64,000 nt of DNA, taken from Bacillus sp. FJAT-29814 (lineage in GTDB: Bacteria; Bacillota; Bacilli; Bacillales; Cytobacillaceae). The translations under genes were made by a program, and so were the position numbers. The stretch is taken from assembly GCF_001510715.1 (NCBI RefSeq), contig NZ_LMTJ01000003.1, positions 265,191 through 329,190 of the forward strand. Direction: 5' to 3'. The notes below the pieces were generated by a model. That model saw only the letters and a list, made by a program, of their open reading frames with translations. It was not told the origin of the DNA and did not search any database. Shown one piece after another: positions 43,634 to 53,144 of this stretch (its first letter is position 1; each line of letters starts with the position of its first letter).

Positions 43634-43815
43634 ATAGTATTGGCCACAACAAATCTGTGCCGTGGCAGAAAATGTATAAATTTTTTCGAAATAATAGTAC
43701 ACTGCTATAGCTTTGGCAGGGATTATTAGCTAAGAGTAAATGGATAAGTTTGAAGTCTCGTCAATATTAATATGTTTCTACTATATTTAATGAAAAAAAT
43801 GACGAAAAATGGATG

Positions 43816-43844
43816 TTGAATATTCGAAAAATTTCTAATATTAT
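43816..43844 (+). promoter_or_regulatory. Promoter of catabolic module 2
   Basis: TTGAAT (43816-43821), 17-bp spacer, TATTAT (43839-43844). Confidence 0.62.
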
Positions 43845-43854
43845 AGGGTTATCC

Positions 43855-43876
43855 ACATACTAACTAGTTAGTATGT
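43855..43876 (+). promoter_or_regulatory. 22-bp perfect palindromic operator
   Basis: Arms ACATACTAAC and GTTAGTATGT around TA form a perfect 22-bp palindrome at the predicted transcription start. It shares the frame ACATACYnACYRGTnRGTATGT, broken here as arms only, with the site at 34023, so the same TetR-type repressor probably controls modules 1 and 2. Confidence 0.8.
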
Positions 43877-43901
43877 TAAACCCGAAGAGGAGTGGAATAG
43901 G

Positions 43902-45107
43902 ATGAATTTTAGTTATACCGATAAGGTAGTGGAATTACAAAAAAAGCTGACTGACTTTATGGAAGAGTATGTATATCCAAATGAACAAGTATATCATGAC
44001 CAAATTGATAAAAATGATCCGTTTTCATCGGTTCCGCCGATTATGGAAGAATTAAAGGAAAAAGCCAAACAGGCAGGGTTGTGGAATTTATTCTTGCCTG
44101 AAAGCGAGTATGGTGCAGGTTTGACGAACCTGGAATACGCGCCGCTCTGCGAAATCATGGGCCGGTCCTCGATTGCTCCGGAAGTATTTAACTGTGCAGC
44201 ACCGGATACCGGGAATATGGAGGTCCTTGTTCGCTATGGTAAGGAAGAGCATAAGGAAAAATGGCTGAAGCCGCTCCTTAATGGTGAGATTCGTTCCTGC
44301 TTCTCGATGACTGAACCGGATGTTGCTTCCTCGGATGCTACCAATATTCAAGCAAGCATTATCCGCGATGGCGATGAGTATGTCATCAATGGAACTAAAT
44401 GGTGGTCATCAGGCGCTGGAGACCCGCGCTGTAAAATTGCGATTGTCATGGGGAAAAACGACCCGGATGCTCCGACATATGAACAGCAATCGATGATTCT
44501 TGTTCCGCTGGATGCCCCTGGGGTAACGATTAAGAGAATATTGCCGGTATTTGGCTATGATCACGCTCCACACGGCCATGCCGAGATTGAATATAAGGAT
44601 GTCCGGGTTCCGGCTTCCAACATGCTTTGGGACGAAGGCAAGGGCTTTGCGATTGCTCAGGGACGTCTAGGACCAGGCCGCATTCACCACTGCATGAGAA
44701 CAATCGGTGCTGCAGAGCGGGCGCTTGAGCTGCTATGCAAGCGGGTTCAGGAACGGTCGGCATTCGGTAAAAAATTGGCGGAGCAAGGCGTCATCCAGGA
44801 ATGGATTGCCGAAGCAAGAATTGACATTGAACAGGCGCGTTTGTTGACCTTGAAGGCCGCCTACATGATGGATACCGTTGGCAATAAGGAAGCAAAAGGC
44901 GAAATTGCCATGATTAAAGTGGTTGCCCCTAATATGGCGTTAAAAATCATCGATCGGGCCATTCAAGCGTTTGGAGCCGCAGGTGTCAGTGATGACACAC
45001 CGCTTGCCGCAAGCTGGGCCAATATCCGCACGCTCCGTTTGGCCGATGGTCCGGATGAAGTCCACAAGCGGGCGATTGCCAGATACGAATTGAAAAAATA
45101 CCGTTAA
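43902..45107 (+). CDS. Acyl-CoA dehydrogenase 3 (ACAD10/11-like)
   Basis: A 401-residue flavoprotein of the ACAD10/11-like branch. [16 protein letters not shown] and [17 protein letters not shown] are its FAD/substrate segments. [15 protein letters not shown] carries Asp382 at the position of the usual catalytic Glu, which is normal for this branch. Eukaryotic relatives handle long or 4-hydroxylated and branched acyl-CoAs. AGAGGAGTGG precedes the ATG. First gene behind the palindromic operator. Confidence 0.88.
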   Translation: MNFSYTDKVVELQKKLTDFMEEYVYPNEQVYHDQIDKNDPFSSVPPIMEELKEKAKQAGLWNLFLPESEYGAGLTNLEYAPLCEIMGRSSIAPEVFNCAAPDTGNMEVLVRYGKEEHKEKWLKPLLNGEIRSCFSMTEPDVASSDATNIQASIIRDGDEYVINGTKWWSSGAGDPRCKIAIVMGKNDPDAPTYEQQSMILVPLDAPGVTIKRILPVFGYDHAPHGHAEIEYKDVRVPASNMLWDEGKGFAIAQGRLGPGRIHHCMRTIGAAERALELLCKRVQERSAFGKKLAEQGVIQEWIAEARIDIEQARLLTLKAAYMMDTVGNKEAKGEIAMIKVVAPNMALKIIDRAIQAFGAAGVSDDTPLAASWANIRTLRLADGPDEVHKRAIARYELKKYR

Positions 45108-45130
45108 TGACCGTTTAGGAGGATTAGAGG

Positions 45131-45904
45131 ATGCATATTAAACAACTGTTTGATTTGACTGGGAAGGTTGCGATTGTAACCGGCGGCGGCCGCGGTTTGG
45201 GCCAACAAATTGCCGAAGGATTTGCTGAGTCAGGCGCCCATGTCGTAGTTTGTTCACGTAAATTGGAGGCTTGCCAAGAAGTAAGTGAAGAATTGAAAAA
45301 ACTAGGCGTCGAAAGCCTTGCCTTAAAATGTGATGTGGCCAATCCGGAAGATGTCCGGAATGTGGTAGAGAAGACGATGGAGAAGTTTGGGCGGATTGAT
45401 ATTCTAGTCAACAACAGCGGAGCCTCCTGGGGAGCTCCTGCTGAAGAAATGCCACTAGAAGCCTGGCAAAAGGTGATGAACGTTAACGTTACGGGGACGT
45501 TTTTAATGTCACAGGCGGTTGGCCGTGTGATGATTGAGCAAAAGGCCGGCAAGATTATCAACATTGCCTCTGTTGCCGGGTTGAAAGGGTCGAATCCAAA
45601 GTACATGAATGCGATTGGCTACAACGCCAGCAAGGGTGCCGTGGTCACCTTCACAAAGGATTTGGCGGTGAAATGGGGCCAGCATGGTATTTATGTTAAC
45701 GCAATTGCACCAGGATTTTTCCCGACAAAAATGTCAAAGGGCTTGCTTGACCAGGGCGGCCAGGCCATTTTGGAAGGAACGCCACTGGGCAAGTTCGGTT
45801 CGGATACCGACATCAAAGGTGTTGCCGTATTCTTGGCTTCACCTGCATCGGATTTTGTGACTGGGGATATTGTCGTCGTTGATGGCGGCGCGCATGCGAT
45901 GTAA
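45131..45904 (+). CDS. SDR family dehydrogenase (RhlG/gluconate dehydrogenase-like)
   Basis: A 257-residue classical SDR: TGGGRGLGQQ cofactor loop near residue 17, NNSGASWG, catalytic Ser in INIASVAGL and the Tyr/Lys pair in GYNASKGA. It probably oxidises a 3-hydroxyacyl-CoA of module 2. TTAGGAGGA precedes the ATG. It lies between the ACAD10/11-like dehydrogenase and a thiolase. Confidence 0.87.
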   Translation: MHIKQLFDLTGKVAIVTGGGRGLGQQIAEGFAESGAHVVVCSRKLEACQEVSEELKKLGVESLALKCDVANPEDVRNVVEKTMEKFGRIDILVNNSGASWGAPAEEMPLEAWQKVMNVNVTGTFLMSQAVGRVMIEQKAGKIINIASVAGLKGSNPKYMNAIGYNASKGAVVTFTKDLAVKWGQHGIYVNAIAPGFFPTKMSKGLLDQGGQAILEGTPLGKFGSDTDIKGVAVFLASPASDFVTGDIVVVDGGAHAM

Positions 45905-45930
45905 TTTTTAAATTTCAAGGAGGAATGAAA

Positions 45931-47103
45931 TTGAGTAATAGAGATGCAGTGATCGTTTCTGCAGTCAGAACGGCAATAGGCAGGCAGGGGGGCGCACTGG
46001 CAAGTGTTCCGGCCCATGTCTTTGGCGCAGAAGTGATCAAAGAAGCGGTAAAAAGGGCGCAGATTGCACCTGAAATGATAGATGACGTTATTTTTGGAAA
46101 TGTATTATCAGGCGGAGGCAATATTGCCAGATTAACAGCACTACAGACCGGATTATCATTGGATATACCGGGAGTTACGGTTGACCGGCAATGCGGTTCC
46201 GGGATTAATGCAGTAAATCTGGCGGCTCAGGCGATTCGCGCCGGAGATGGGGATATCTTTGTTGCTGGCGGAGTGGAAAGCATGAGCCGGGCTCCATATT
46301 TGATGGAGCGCCCGGAAAAGGCTTATAGTGCATCACCGCCAAGCTTTAAAAAGTCGCAGCTGTCGCCAAAGGAAATCGGCGACCCGCCAATGGGCATCAC
46401 CGCTGAAAACCTGGTAAAAAAATACGATATTTCGAGAGAAGAGCAGGACGAATTTGCCTTGAGAAGCCAGCAGCGTATGGCAGCTGCCATGGAGGAAGGC
46501 CGCTATGATGAGCAAATCGTGCCAATTGCCATTCCGGTCAGAAAGGGAGAGCCGATTGTTTTCAAGACAGATGAGCACCCAAGACCGCAAACAACATTGG
46601 AAGCATTGGCCAAGCTGCCGCCGGCTTTCTTGCAAGGCGGTACGGTAACTGCGGGAAGCAGCTCAGGATTAAATGATGCTGCATCGGCCCTTGTCATTAT
46701 GTCTAGAGAAAAAGCAGAGGAATTGAATCTGACGCCGCTTGCGGTAGTCCGTCATTATGCTGTGGCTGGTGTAGATCCTAATATTATGGGAATCGGACCA
46801 GTTCCAGCAGTACGAAAAGTAATGGAGAAATCGGGGCTGTCATTAAAGGACATGGACATAATTGAGATTAACGAAGCCTTCGCCGCCCAGGTAATCGCCT
46901 GCAACCGCGAGCTTGAGATGGACATGGACAAAGTAAACGTCAATGGCGGAGCCATCGCTCACGGACACCCGCTCGGAGCAACCGGCGCCATCTTGATGAC
47001 CAAAGCCTGCTACGAACTAAAACGCAGCGGCGGAAGATACGCACTTATCACTGCCTGCATCGGTGGCGGCCAAGGAATCGCAACAATCATCGAACGCGAA
47101 TAA
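45931..47103 (+). CDS. Thiolase 2
   Basis: A 390-residue degradative thiolase: Cys88 in VDRQCGSG, His in [15 protein letters not shown], Cys in ACIGGGQGIA. I choose TTG 45931 as start since AAGGAGG is then 7 bp away, whereas the in-frame ATG at 45925 almost touches the ribosome binding site. It ends the run that begins at 43902. Confidence 0.92.
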   Translation: MSNRDAVIVSAVRTAIGRQGGALASVPAHVFGAEVIKEAVKRAQIAPEMIDDVIFGNVLSGGGNIARLTALQTGLSLDIPGVTVDRQCGSGINAVNLAAQAIRAGDGDIFVAGGVESMSRAPYLMERPEKAYSASPPSFKKSQLSPKEIGDPPMGITAENLVKKYDISREEQDEFALRSQQRMAAAMEEGRYDEQIVPIAIPVRKGEPIVFKTDEHPRPQTTLEALAKLPPAFLQGGTVTAGSSSGLNDAASALVIMSREKAEELNLTPLAVVRHYAVAGVDPNIMGIGPVPAVRKVMEKSGLSLKDMDIIEINEAFAAQVIACNRELEMDMDKVNVNGGAIAHGHPLGATGAILMTKACYELKRSGGRYALITACIGGGQGIATIIERE

Positions 47104-47119
47104 CCAAGAAAATCATCGT

Positions 47120-47247
47120 GGTGCCTGCGGCGCAAGAGCAAGATTTCCACTATTTAATAGGTAGGAAGGTGAGTATTGGTGTCAGGCACCAATAGCTGAC
47201 TACGCCTCGTTTAAATAGTGGAAAAACAGGAAATGGTGTCAGGCACC
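47120..47247. repeat. Foldback element with GGTGTCAGGCACC palindromes
   Basis: Outer arms TTTCCACTATTTAA (47144-47157) and TTAAATAGTGGAAA (47211-47224) are perfect 14-bp complements. Nested inside is a second stem TATTGGTG/CACCAATA (47174-47194) whose centre is GGTGTCAGGCACC. Another copy of that 13-mer follows at 47235-47247, and a partial reverse copy, GGTGCCTG, precedes at 47120. No gene is seen. It looks like a small non-coding dispersed repeat. Confidence 0.75.
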
Positions 47248-47277
47248 GCGATGGTTTGGGCTGAAAGGAATCGTCCT

Positions 47278-47877
47278 ATGAAGCAGAAATTAATGGATGC
47301 GGGTATCCTGCTTTTTGATCAGAATGGGTTTAAGTCAACTTCGATTCAGGATATTGTCCAGATGATGGGTGTGACGAAGGGGACTTTTTATTATTACTTC
47401 AACAGCAAGGAGGAGTTGTTGAAGGAAATTCATTTGCAGTATATAGAGGGGCTGATCAAGCGGCAGGAGGAAATCTTATCAAATCCTGATTATGATTTTG
47501 TCAGAAAGCTGTATGAAATTATTTATATGCTTATTCACAAAATTAGAAATGATCTTTCTAGTGCCCGAATTTTCACAAGGGAAATGCGACACATAAGTGA
47601 AAAAAACGTGATTGAAATTAAGAAAAAACGCAGGCAGTTTCGCCTGAATCTACAAACATTTATTGAAAAGGCAATTGAACACGGAGACATAAAACAAGGC
47701 CTGCGCCCCGATATTTTAACGATGGGAATTCTGGGCATCACCAATTGGAGTTACTACTGGTTTAATCCAAATGGCGAAGTGTCAGAAGATAAAGTGGCAG
47801 GGATCTTCCTTGATTTAATGTTAAACGGGATATCCCGAAATGACAGCGTTTACAAACGCGCTAAAGCAGATGCCTAG
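47278..47877 (+). CDS. TetR-family transcriptional regulator 1
   Basis: A 199-residue regulator. The helix-turn-helix covers residues 1-48, with the recognition part VTKGTFYYYFNSKEELL. The C-terminal ligand domain is helical. By its place inside the acyl-CoA region it probably senses a CoA thioester, like FadR/KstR-type TetR proteins. It is a candidate for the 22-bp palindromes at 34023 and 43855. The start at 47278 follows AAAGGAA; in-frame codons from 47218 lie inside the repeat element and are rejected. Confidence 0.87.
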   Translation: MKQKLMDAGILLFDQNGFKSTSIQDIVQMMGVTKGTFYYYFNSKEELLKEIHLQYIEGLIKRQEEILSNPDYDFVRKLYEIIYMLIHKIRNDLSSARIFTREMRHISEKNVIEIKKKRRQFRLNLQTFIEKAIEHGDIKQGLRPDILTMGILGITNWSYYWFNPNGEVSEDKVAGIFLDLMLNGISRNDSVYKRAKADA

Positions 47878-47904
47878 CAATCTAATAAAAAGGAGAGATC
47901 CTGC

Positions 47905-49572
47905 TTGTTAACTCTTCATTTTGAACATTGGCCCAAAATCTCAAAATCTTTAAAAGTACCGGCAACCTCTCTTTATGATCACCTGAGGGTATCAGCAAGC
48001 CGTTATCCTGACCAAACAGCGATTTTCTATTACGGAAACGCATTGACCTACCAGCAATTGGATGAGGAAGTAAATGCTCTGGCTGGCTACCTTGAGCATA
48101 AGCTGAGTGTCAAAGCAGGGGACAAAGTGCTGTTGTTTATGCAAAACTCGCCGCAATTTGTGATTGGCTTCCATGCTATATTACGGGCGAATGCCGTGGT
48201 CGTTCCTATCAATCCGATGCTGGTTGCGAGTGAACTGGAATTCTACATCCGCGATTGCGGAATCAAGACAGCCATCGCCGGCCAGGAATTATACGAGCGG
48301 ATTGGGCCATTATTGGGGGAAACCTCGCTTGAAAACCTGTTGTTGGCCGCCTATTCCGACTATAAAGGGGAAGGCTTTGATGCCATGCTGCCACAGGAGG
48401 TGAAAATGCCGCGCCTCGTGATCAATGAATCGAATCATTATTACTGGCGTGAGGCGATTGAGGCTAAGTTACAGCCGTCTGAGCACATTGCTAAAGCGGA
48501 TGACCTCGCCGTCATGCCGTATACTTCCGGTACAACCGGCCTGCCAAAAGGCTGCATGCACACAAACCAGACCGTAAATGCCAACATCGTCGGGGCTTAT
48601 CATTGGTCTTCATCAACGCCAAATTCCACCCATCTGACGACACTTCCGCTTTTCCACGTGACGGGAATGGTGCACAGCATGCTCATGCCGATTTACAGCG
48701 GCAGCCCAATGGTGATCTTAACGAGGTGGAACCGGGATGCAGCGGTCGAGTTGATTAAAAATCTGGACTGTACCCATTGGGTGACGATTGCCACAATGGT
48801 TGTCGATTTCCTTGCCAATCCAAATCTGAAAGCGGAGGACATTGCCTCCCTTACCTCGATTTCGGGAGGCGGTGCCGCGCTGCCGGAAGCGGTTGGCGAA
48901 AAATTGTTTAACCTGACCGGGTTGAGATTTGTTGAAGGCTATGGACTATCGGAAACGATTTCGCAAACTCATTTCAATCCGCCAAACCGTCCAAAAATGC
49001 AATGTCTTGGCGTTCCTGCCTTTGATGTGGATGCGAGAGTGATAGACCCGGCAACAGGGAAAGAGCTTGGCGTTGGCGAAATTGGCGAAATTATTGTCAA
49101 TGGTCCGCAGGTCATGGTTGGATATTATAACCGTGATGACGAGAACCGCAGTGCTTTCCTTGAATTGGATGGAAAGAAATTTTTCCGGACTGGCGATATT
49201 GGCCGTTATGACGAAGAAGGCTATTTCTTTATAGTCGATCGCGTTAAACGGATGATTAATGCTTCCGGTTTCAAGGTTTGGCCGACAGAAGTCGAATCTT
49301 ATCTATATAAACATCCAGCGATTCAACAGGCTTGTGTGGTCGGCGTCCCTGACCCAAGACGGGGTGAAACAGTTAAAGCGTTTGTCATCTTAAACGATGA
49401 TTATGAGGACAAAGTCACAGCCGAGGAGATTATCGAATGGTCGAAACACCACATGGCCGCTTACAAATACCCGAGATTAATAGAATTTAGAAAATCATTC
49501 CCAATGACCTCAAGCGGCAAGATTCTATGGCGCACCCTCCAGGAAGAGGAGAAGCAGAAGGTTGAAAAATAA
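47905..49572 (+). CDS. Acyl-CoA ligase 2 (AMP-forming)
   Basis: A 555-residue ANL enzyme. The P-loop is YTSGTTGLPKGCM, the A5 motif is EGYGLSETISQTHFNP, FRTGDIG holds the AMP-binding Asp, and the catalytic lysine is in SSGKILWR. The TTG start follows AAGGAGAG. It lies between the TetR gene and the Liv-type importer, suggesting CoA activation of the imported acid. Confidence 0.9.
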   Translation: MLTLHFEHWPKISKSLKVPATSLYDHLRVSASRYPDQTAIFYYGNALTYQQLDEEVNALAGYLEHKLSVKAGDKVLLFMQNSPQFVIGFHAILRANAVVVPINPMLVASELEFYIRDCGIKTAIAGQELYERIGPLLGETSLENLLLAAYSDYKGEGFDAMLPQEVKMPRLVINESNHYYWREAIEAKLQPSEHIAKADDLAVMPYTSGTTGLPKGCMHTNQTVNANIVGAYHWSSSTPNSTHLTTLPLFHVTGMVHSMLMPIYSGSPMVILTRWNRDAAVELIKNLDCTHWVTIATMVVDFLANPNLKAEDIASLTSISGGGAALPEAVGEKLFNLTGLRFVEGYGLSETISQTHFNPPNRPKMQCLGVPAFDVDARVIDPATGKELGVGEIGEIIVNGPQVMVGYYNRDDENRSAFLELDGKKFFRTGDIGRYDEEGYFFIVDRVKRMINASGFKVWPTEVESYLYKHPAIQQACVVGVPDPRRGETVKAFVILNDDYEDKVTAEEIIEWSKHHMAAYKYPRLIEFRKSFPMTSSGKILWRTLQEEEKQKVEK

Positions 49573-49596
49573 TGTCCGATAGATGAATAGAATCGG

Positions 49597-49630
49597 GGGA
49601 GCGGTCCTGGAACAAAATAGGACGGCTCCC
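49597..49630 (+). promoter_or_regulatory. Intercistronic hairpin before the importer genes
   Basis: GGGAGCGGTCCT (49597-49608) pairs with AGGACGGCTCCC (49619-49630), with one central G-G mismatch. There is no T tract; probably attenuation or mRNA processing between ligase and livH. Confidence 0.55.
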
Positions 49631-49664
49631 ACAATTAAAAGACACATTTTAAAGGGGGAGAGCT

Positions 49665-50531
49665 ATGGAGATTCTCATTCAGCAATTGTTTAATGGTCTT
49701 ACCATTGGAAGCGTGTATGCCCTTGTTGCTTTGGGATTAACGCTAGTTTATGGAATCCTGCACATTCCAAACTTTGCACACGGCGCTTTATATATGATGG
49801 GTGGGTACATAACCTTGACGATGATGACAAGATTCGGCCTTCATTACTGGCTGGCCATTTTTGTATCGATTATCGTTGTCGGTCTTCTCGGAGTGTTAAT
49901 GGAAAGGTTCGTTTTCCACCCGCTTCGCGAGGCGCCGCCAATCCATGATAAAATTGCCGCCATCGGGATTCTCTTGTTTCTCGAAGCTTTCGCCCAATTT
50001 TACTGGGGGGCTGAATACCAAAGCATGCCGACTCCATATGGGCAAATAGTGGAAGTTTTTGGCCTTACCTTAACGATGCAGCGGATTTTGATTGTTGTTG
50101 CAGCAGTAGTCGTCATGATCATTTTGTACCTGTTCCTGAAAAAGACCTTTACTGGAGCTACCATTATTGCGATGTCGCAAAACCGTGAAGGAGCCAATCT
50201 TGTCGGGATTAACACCAACAAGGTTGCCATGCTGACATTTATGATTTCCGGCGGGCTTGCGGCGATTGCTTCCTCACTGTCTGCGCCTATTAATCTTGTA
50301 TTCCCTGGGATGGGGCACCTTGTTATATTGAAAGCATTCGTCATCATCATCCTTGGCGGAATGGGCAGTATACCTGGTGCGATTGTTGGCGGATATATTG
50401 TGGGCTTTAGCGAAAGTTTGGGAGCTACTTATATCTCAAATGACTATAAAGATATTATTGCCTTCCTTTTCCTTGTCCTGATCTTAACCGTTAAGCCTAC
50501 CGGCCTGTTTTCGAAGGGGGGCAGCCATTAA
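49665..50531 (+). CDS. livH: Branched-chain amino acid-type ABC importer permease (LivH family)
   Basis: A 288-residue membrane permease with eight or more helices. GLTIGSVYALVALGLTLVYG at the start is the LivH signature. The central GMGSIPGAIVGGYIVGF contacts the ATPase. In acyl-CoA degradation clusters, Liv-type importers often carry aromatic or alicyclic carboxylates rather than amino acids, and I infer that here. GGGGGAGAG precedes the ATG. Confidence 0.88.
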   Translation: MEILIQQLFNGLTIGSVYALVALGLTLVYGILHIPNFAHGALYMMGGYITLTMMTRFGLHYWLAIFVSIIVVGLLGVLMERFVFHPLREAPPIHDKIAAIGILLFLEAFAQFYWGAEYQSMPTPYGQIVEVFGLTLTMQRILIVVAAVVVMIILYLFLKKTFTGATIIAMSQNREGANLVGINTNKVAMLTFMISGGLAAIASSLSAPINLVFPGMGHLVILKAFVIIILGGMGSIPGAIVGGYIVGFSESLGATYISNDYKDIIAFLFLVLILTVKPTGLFSKGGSH

Positions 50532-51574
50532 TGACTAACGTGTTGAAACAACGAAATGTAGTTATTATTCTCATTCTGTTCGCGCTTGCCTTTCCGTTGA
50601 TGACGTCAAACACATACATGATTCACGTCATGACCCTTTCGTTTATCTGGATGATTGGCGTTTACGGCCTTAATTTACTTGCAGGATATACGGGCTACCT
50701 TTCATTGGCGCATGCCGGATTCTTTGCGATAGGAGCCTACTCACTGGGCTTATTAACAGTAAAAGCGCAAATGAATTTTTGGCTCGCACTTGTACTGGCA
50801 TTGGTAATTACATGTAGTATCGGCCTAGTGGTGGGCGCGATTGCCCTAAGGACAAAAGAGCATTTCTTTGCCATCTACACACTGTGCCTAGGGTATATTA
50901 TCTATCTCGTGATTGACAAATGGGACAGTTTAACAGAAGGAGTTCGCGGCCTTATTGGGATTCCTGCTCCGGCTCCCATTGGACCCATCACTTTTGAGAC
51001 GGAAAAAGCACACTATTACTTTGTTTTGTTTTTCCTGCTTTTGGTCGTTTTAATCATGTATCGAATTGTCCATTCCTTATCGGGCAGAACATACATCGCC
51101 ATCCGTAATAGTGAGGATTTGGCCCAAACAATTGGAATTTCAACAAAAACAAATAAATTAACGGTATTTGTATTATCGACCTTTTTTGCAGGCCTTTCCG
51201 GCGCTTTATATGCATCATTTGTTCGTTTTATTGGGCCGGACATTGGATCGACGACTATAGTTTTTGATTTACTGACCTATTTACTTGTTGGCGGTATTGG
51301 CACACTTAGCGGCCCAATCGTTGGCACACTTTTAATCGTGTGGCTATCTCAGTTGCTGCAGGATTTCCAGCAGTACCGTATGCTGATTTTCGGACCTGCG
51401 TTAACACTCCTGATCATTTTTGCCCCGCGCGGAATTGTCGGAGCTGTGGCAACCTGGAATATGAACCGGAAACTGAAAAAATATCCAAACTATCAAGCAA
51501 GGTCTGGCCGCAGCAGGAATGATTCTCTTGTCAAAAGCGAAATTGTTCCCGAAAAACAGGTAAAGGAGGGCTAG
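50531..51574 (+). CDS. livM: Branched-chain amino acid-type ABC importer permease (LivM family)
   Basis: A 347-residue permease; LNLLAGYTGYLSLAHAGFFAIGAY is the typical LivM N-terminal core and GGIGTLSGPIVGT the ATPase contact. Its ATG overlaps the livH stop by one base. The C-terminal tail is basic and polar. It pairs with LivH to form the membrane channel. Confidence 0.88.
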   Translation: MTNVLKQRNVVIILILFALAFPLMTSNTYMIHVMTLSFIWMIGVYGLNLLAGYTGYLSLAHAGFFAIGAYSLGLLTVKAQMNFWLALVLALVITCSIGLVVGAIALRTKEHFFAIYTLCLGYIIYLVIDKWDSLTEGVRGLIGIPAPAPIGPITFETEKAHYYFVLFFLLLVVLIMYRIVHSLSGRTYIAIRNSEDLAQTIGISTKTNKLTVFVLSTFFAGLSGALYASFVRFIGPDIGSTTIVFDLLTYLLVGGIGTLSGPIVGTLLIVWLSQLLQDFQQYRMLIFGPALTLLIIFAPRGIVGAVATWNMNRKLKKYPNYQARSGRSRNDSLVKSEIVPEKQVKEG

Positions 51575-51576
51575 GA

Positions 51577-52344
51577 ATGATTTTTTTAGAGACAAAACAG
51601 CTCACGAAAAGGTTTGGCGGTCTTGTTGCCGTTAACAATGTGGATTTTGCCATTGAACAAGGAAAAATCAATGCCATCATTGGCCCGAACGGTGCCGGCA
51701 AATCGACCTTTTTCAACCTGATCAGCGGTTTTCATCCACCGACCTCGGGTCAGGTAATTTTCAAGGGGCAGGATATCACCAAACTGCCCTCCAATAAAAT
51801 TGCCGAGCTGGGCGTAGCCCGGACGTTTCAAACGACCAATCTGTTTGAGCAATCAACTGTTTTGGACAATGTTATTGTCGGACACCGGCTAAGAACAAAA
51901 TCAACCCTGGTTGATGCCATTCTTAGAACGCCTAGACTAAAACGGGAAGAAGCCCAGTGCCGCGAAAAAGCGATGGAAGTATTGGAGTTCGTCGACCTGC
52001 AGCATATCGCCCATAAGCCGGTTGCTGGGTTGACTCAGGAGGAGAAAAAACGGACCGCATTTGCCCTCGCCCTAGCGACTGACCCGGAAATCGTGTTTTT
52101 GGATGAACCGGCGGCAGGGGTGAATCCAGACGAAACGGAAGGCCTTGCAGAATTGATGAAAAAAATGGTCAATAAAGGTATTACCGTGTGCCTGATTGAA
52201 CACAAAATGCAAATGATCATGAGAATTGCCGATAAAATCATGGTTTTAAACTATGGTGAAAAAATTGCCGAAGGGAAACCGGAGGAAATCCAGAACAACG
52301 AAACGGTGATAAAAGCTTATTTGGGAGGTAGCGCCAGTGCTTAA
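51577..52344 (+). CDS. livG: Liv-type ABC importer ATPase (LivG family)
   Basis: A 255-residue ATPase with Walker [10 protein letters not shown] near residue 37 and Walker [14 protein letters not shown]. The usual LSGG signature is replaced by [13 protein letters not shown], whereas typical LivG proteins have LSYGQQRRLEIA; the Gly-Gly pair is missing. It overlaps livF by 8 bp. Whether the altered signature affects function is unknown; the partner LivF has a normal one. Confidence 0.88.
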   Translation: MIFLETKQLTKRFGGLVAVNNVDFAIEQGKINAIIGPNGAGKSTFFNLISGFHPPTSGQVIFKGQDITKLPSNKIAELGVARTFQTTNLFEQSTVLDNVIVGHRLRTKSTLVDAILRTPRLKREEAQCREKAMEVLEFVDLQHIAHKPVAGLTQEEKKRTAFALALATDPEIVFLDEPAAGVNPDETEGLAELMKKMVNKGITVCLIEHKMQMIMRIADKIMVLNYGEKIAEGKPEEIQNNETVIKAYLGGSASA

Positions 52345-53044
52345 ACTAACCGATGTCTCTGTCAAATATGGAAGCTTTACCGCCGTTCATGACATTAATA
52401 TTGAAGTGAACGCAGGGGAAATCGTTGTCCTGTTGGGCTCCAATGGTGCTGGAAAAAGTACCACGTTCCGGACAATTAGCGGACTGAACAGGCCGGCAAC
52501 GGGTGAAGTGGTATTTGAAGGGAACAAACTGAATCGCCGCCCGGCGGACCAAATCGTCCAAATGGGAATCGGTCAATGCCCGGAAGGAAGAAAGCTGTTT
52601 CCAGCTATGTCTGTTGAAGAGAACCTAAGAATGGGTGCATTTGTTCATCGCCGCCATCGCGATCAAATTAAACATTCATTGGAGCACGTCTATGAATTGT
52701 TTCCAATCCTGAAGGAAAAACGCCATGATGCGGCAGGTTCCTTGAGCGGTGGGCAACAGCAGATGGTTGCCATCGGCAGGGCATTAATGTCCAAACCAAA
52801 ATTGATGTTGCTCGATGAGCCTTCGGTCGGACTAGCCCCATTGGTTGTGGAACAAATGTTTGAGACCATCCAGAAAATTAACAAAGAAGGCACGACGATT
52901 TTGCTTGCCGAACAAAATGCAAACGCCGCCTTAAAGATCGCTGATAAGGGCTATGTGTTTGAAAATGGCACCATCGTCCTGGAGGGGACATCGGCAGAGC
53001 TGTTTGCCAATGATGAGGTCAGAAAAGCGTATATCGGAGCTTAG
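52337..53044 (+). CDS. livF: Liv-type ABC importer ATPase (LivF family)
   Basis: A 235-residue ATPase: Walker [10 protein letters not shown], signature [16 protein letters not shown], Walker [14 protein letters not shown], and H-loop region [10 protein letters not shown] typical of LivF. It starts inside the end of livG. Together with LivG it drives the LivHM channel. Confidence 0.92.
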   Translation: MLKLTDVSVKYGSFTAVHDINIEVNAGEIVVLLGSNGAGKSTTFRTISGLNRPATGEVVFEGNKLNRRPADQIVQMGIGQCPEGRKLFPAMSVEENLRMGAFVHRRHRDQIKHSLEHVYELFPILKEKRHDAAGSLSGGQQQMVAIGRALMSKPKLMLLDEPSVGLAPLVVEQMFETIQKINKEGTTILLAEQNANAALKIADKGYVFENGTIVLEGTSAELFANDEVRKAYIGA

Positions 53045-53144
53045 CGGGCAAAGCAAAGTTACCTTAAAGGGGGTGGTGAAGAGAAGATCAATTCATCACT
53101 GGCGGTGTCTGAAGATTTTTTCAATAATAAGAGGGGGAAAACCA

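Noticed and set aside
43634..43815. Gene or structured RNA in the gap between modules 1 and 2
   Set aside because: Only a weak GCCAC/GTGGC pair and AT-rich sequence are seen; no start-ribosome binding site combination and no conserved RNA signature.
47218..47277. 20-residue N-terminal extension of TetR 1
   Set aside because: It is encoded by the foldback/palindrome repeats; ATG 47278 has a good ribosome binding site and begins like other TetR proteins.
52953..53144. 64-residue N-terminal extension of the binding lipoprotein
   Set aside because: It overlaps livF, while the ATG at 53145 has a ribosome binding site and begins a proper lipoprotein signal peptide.
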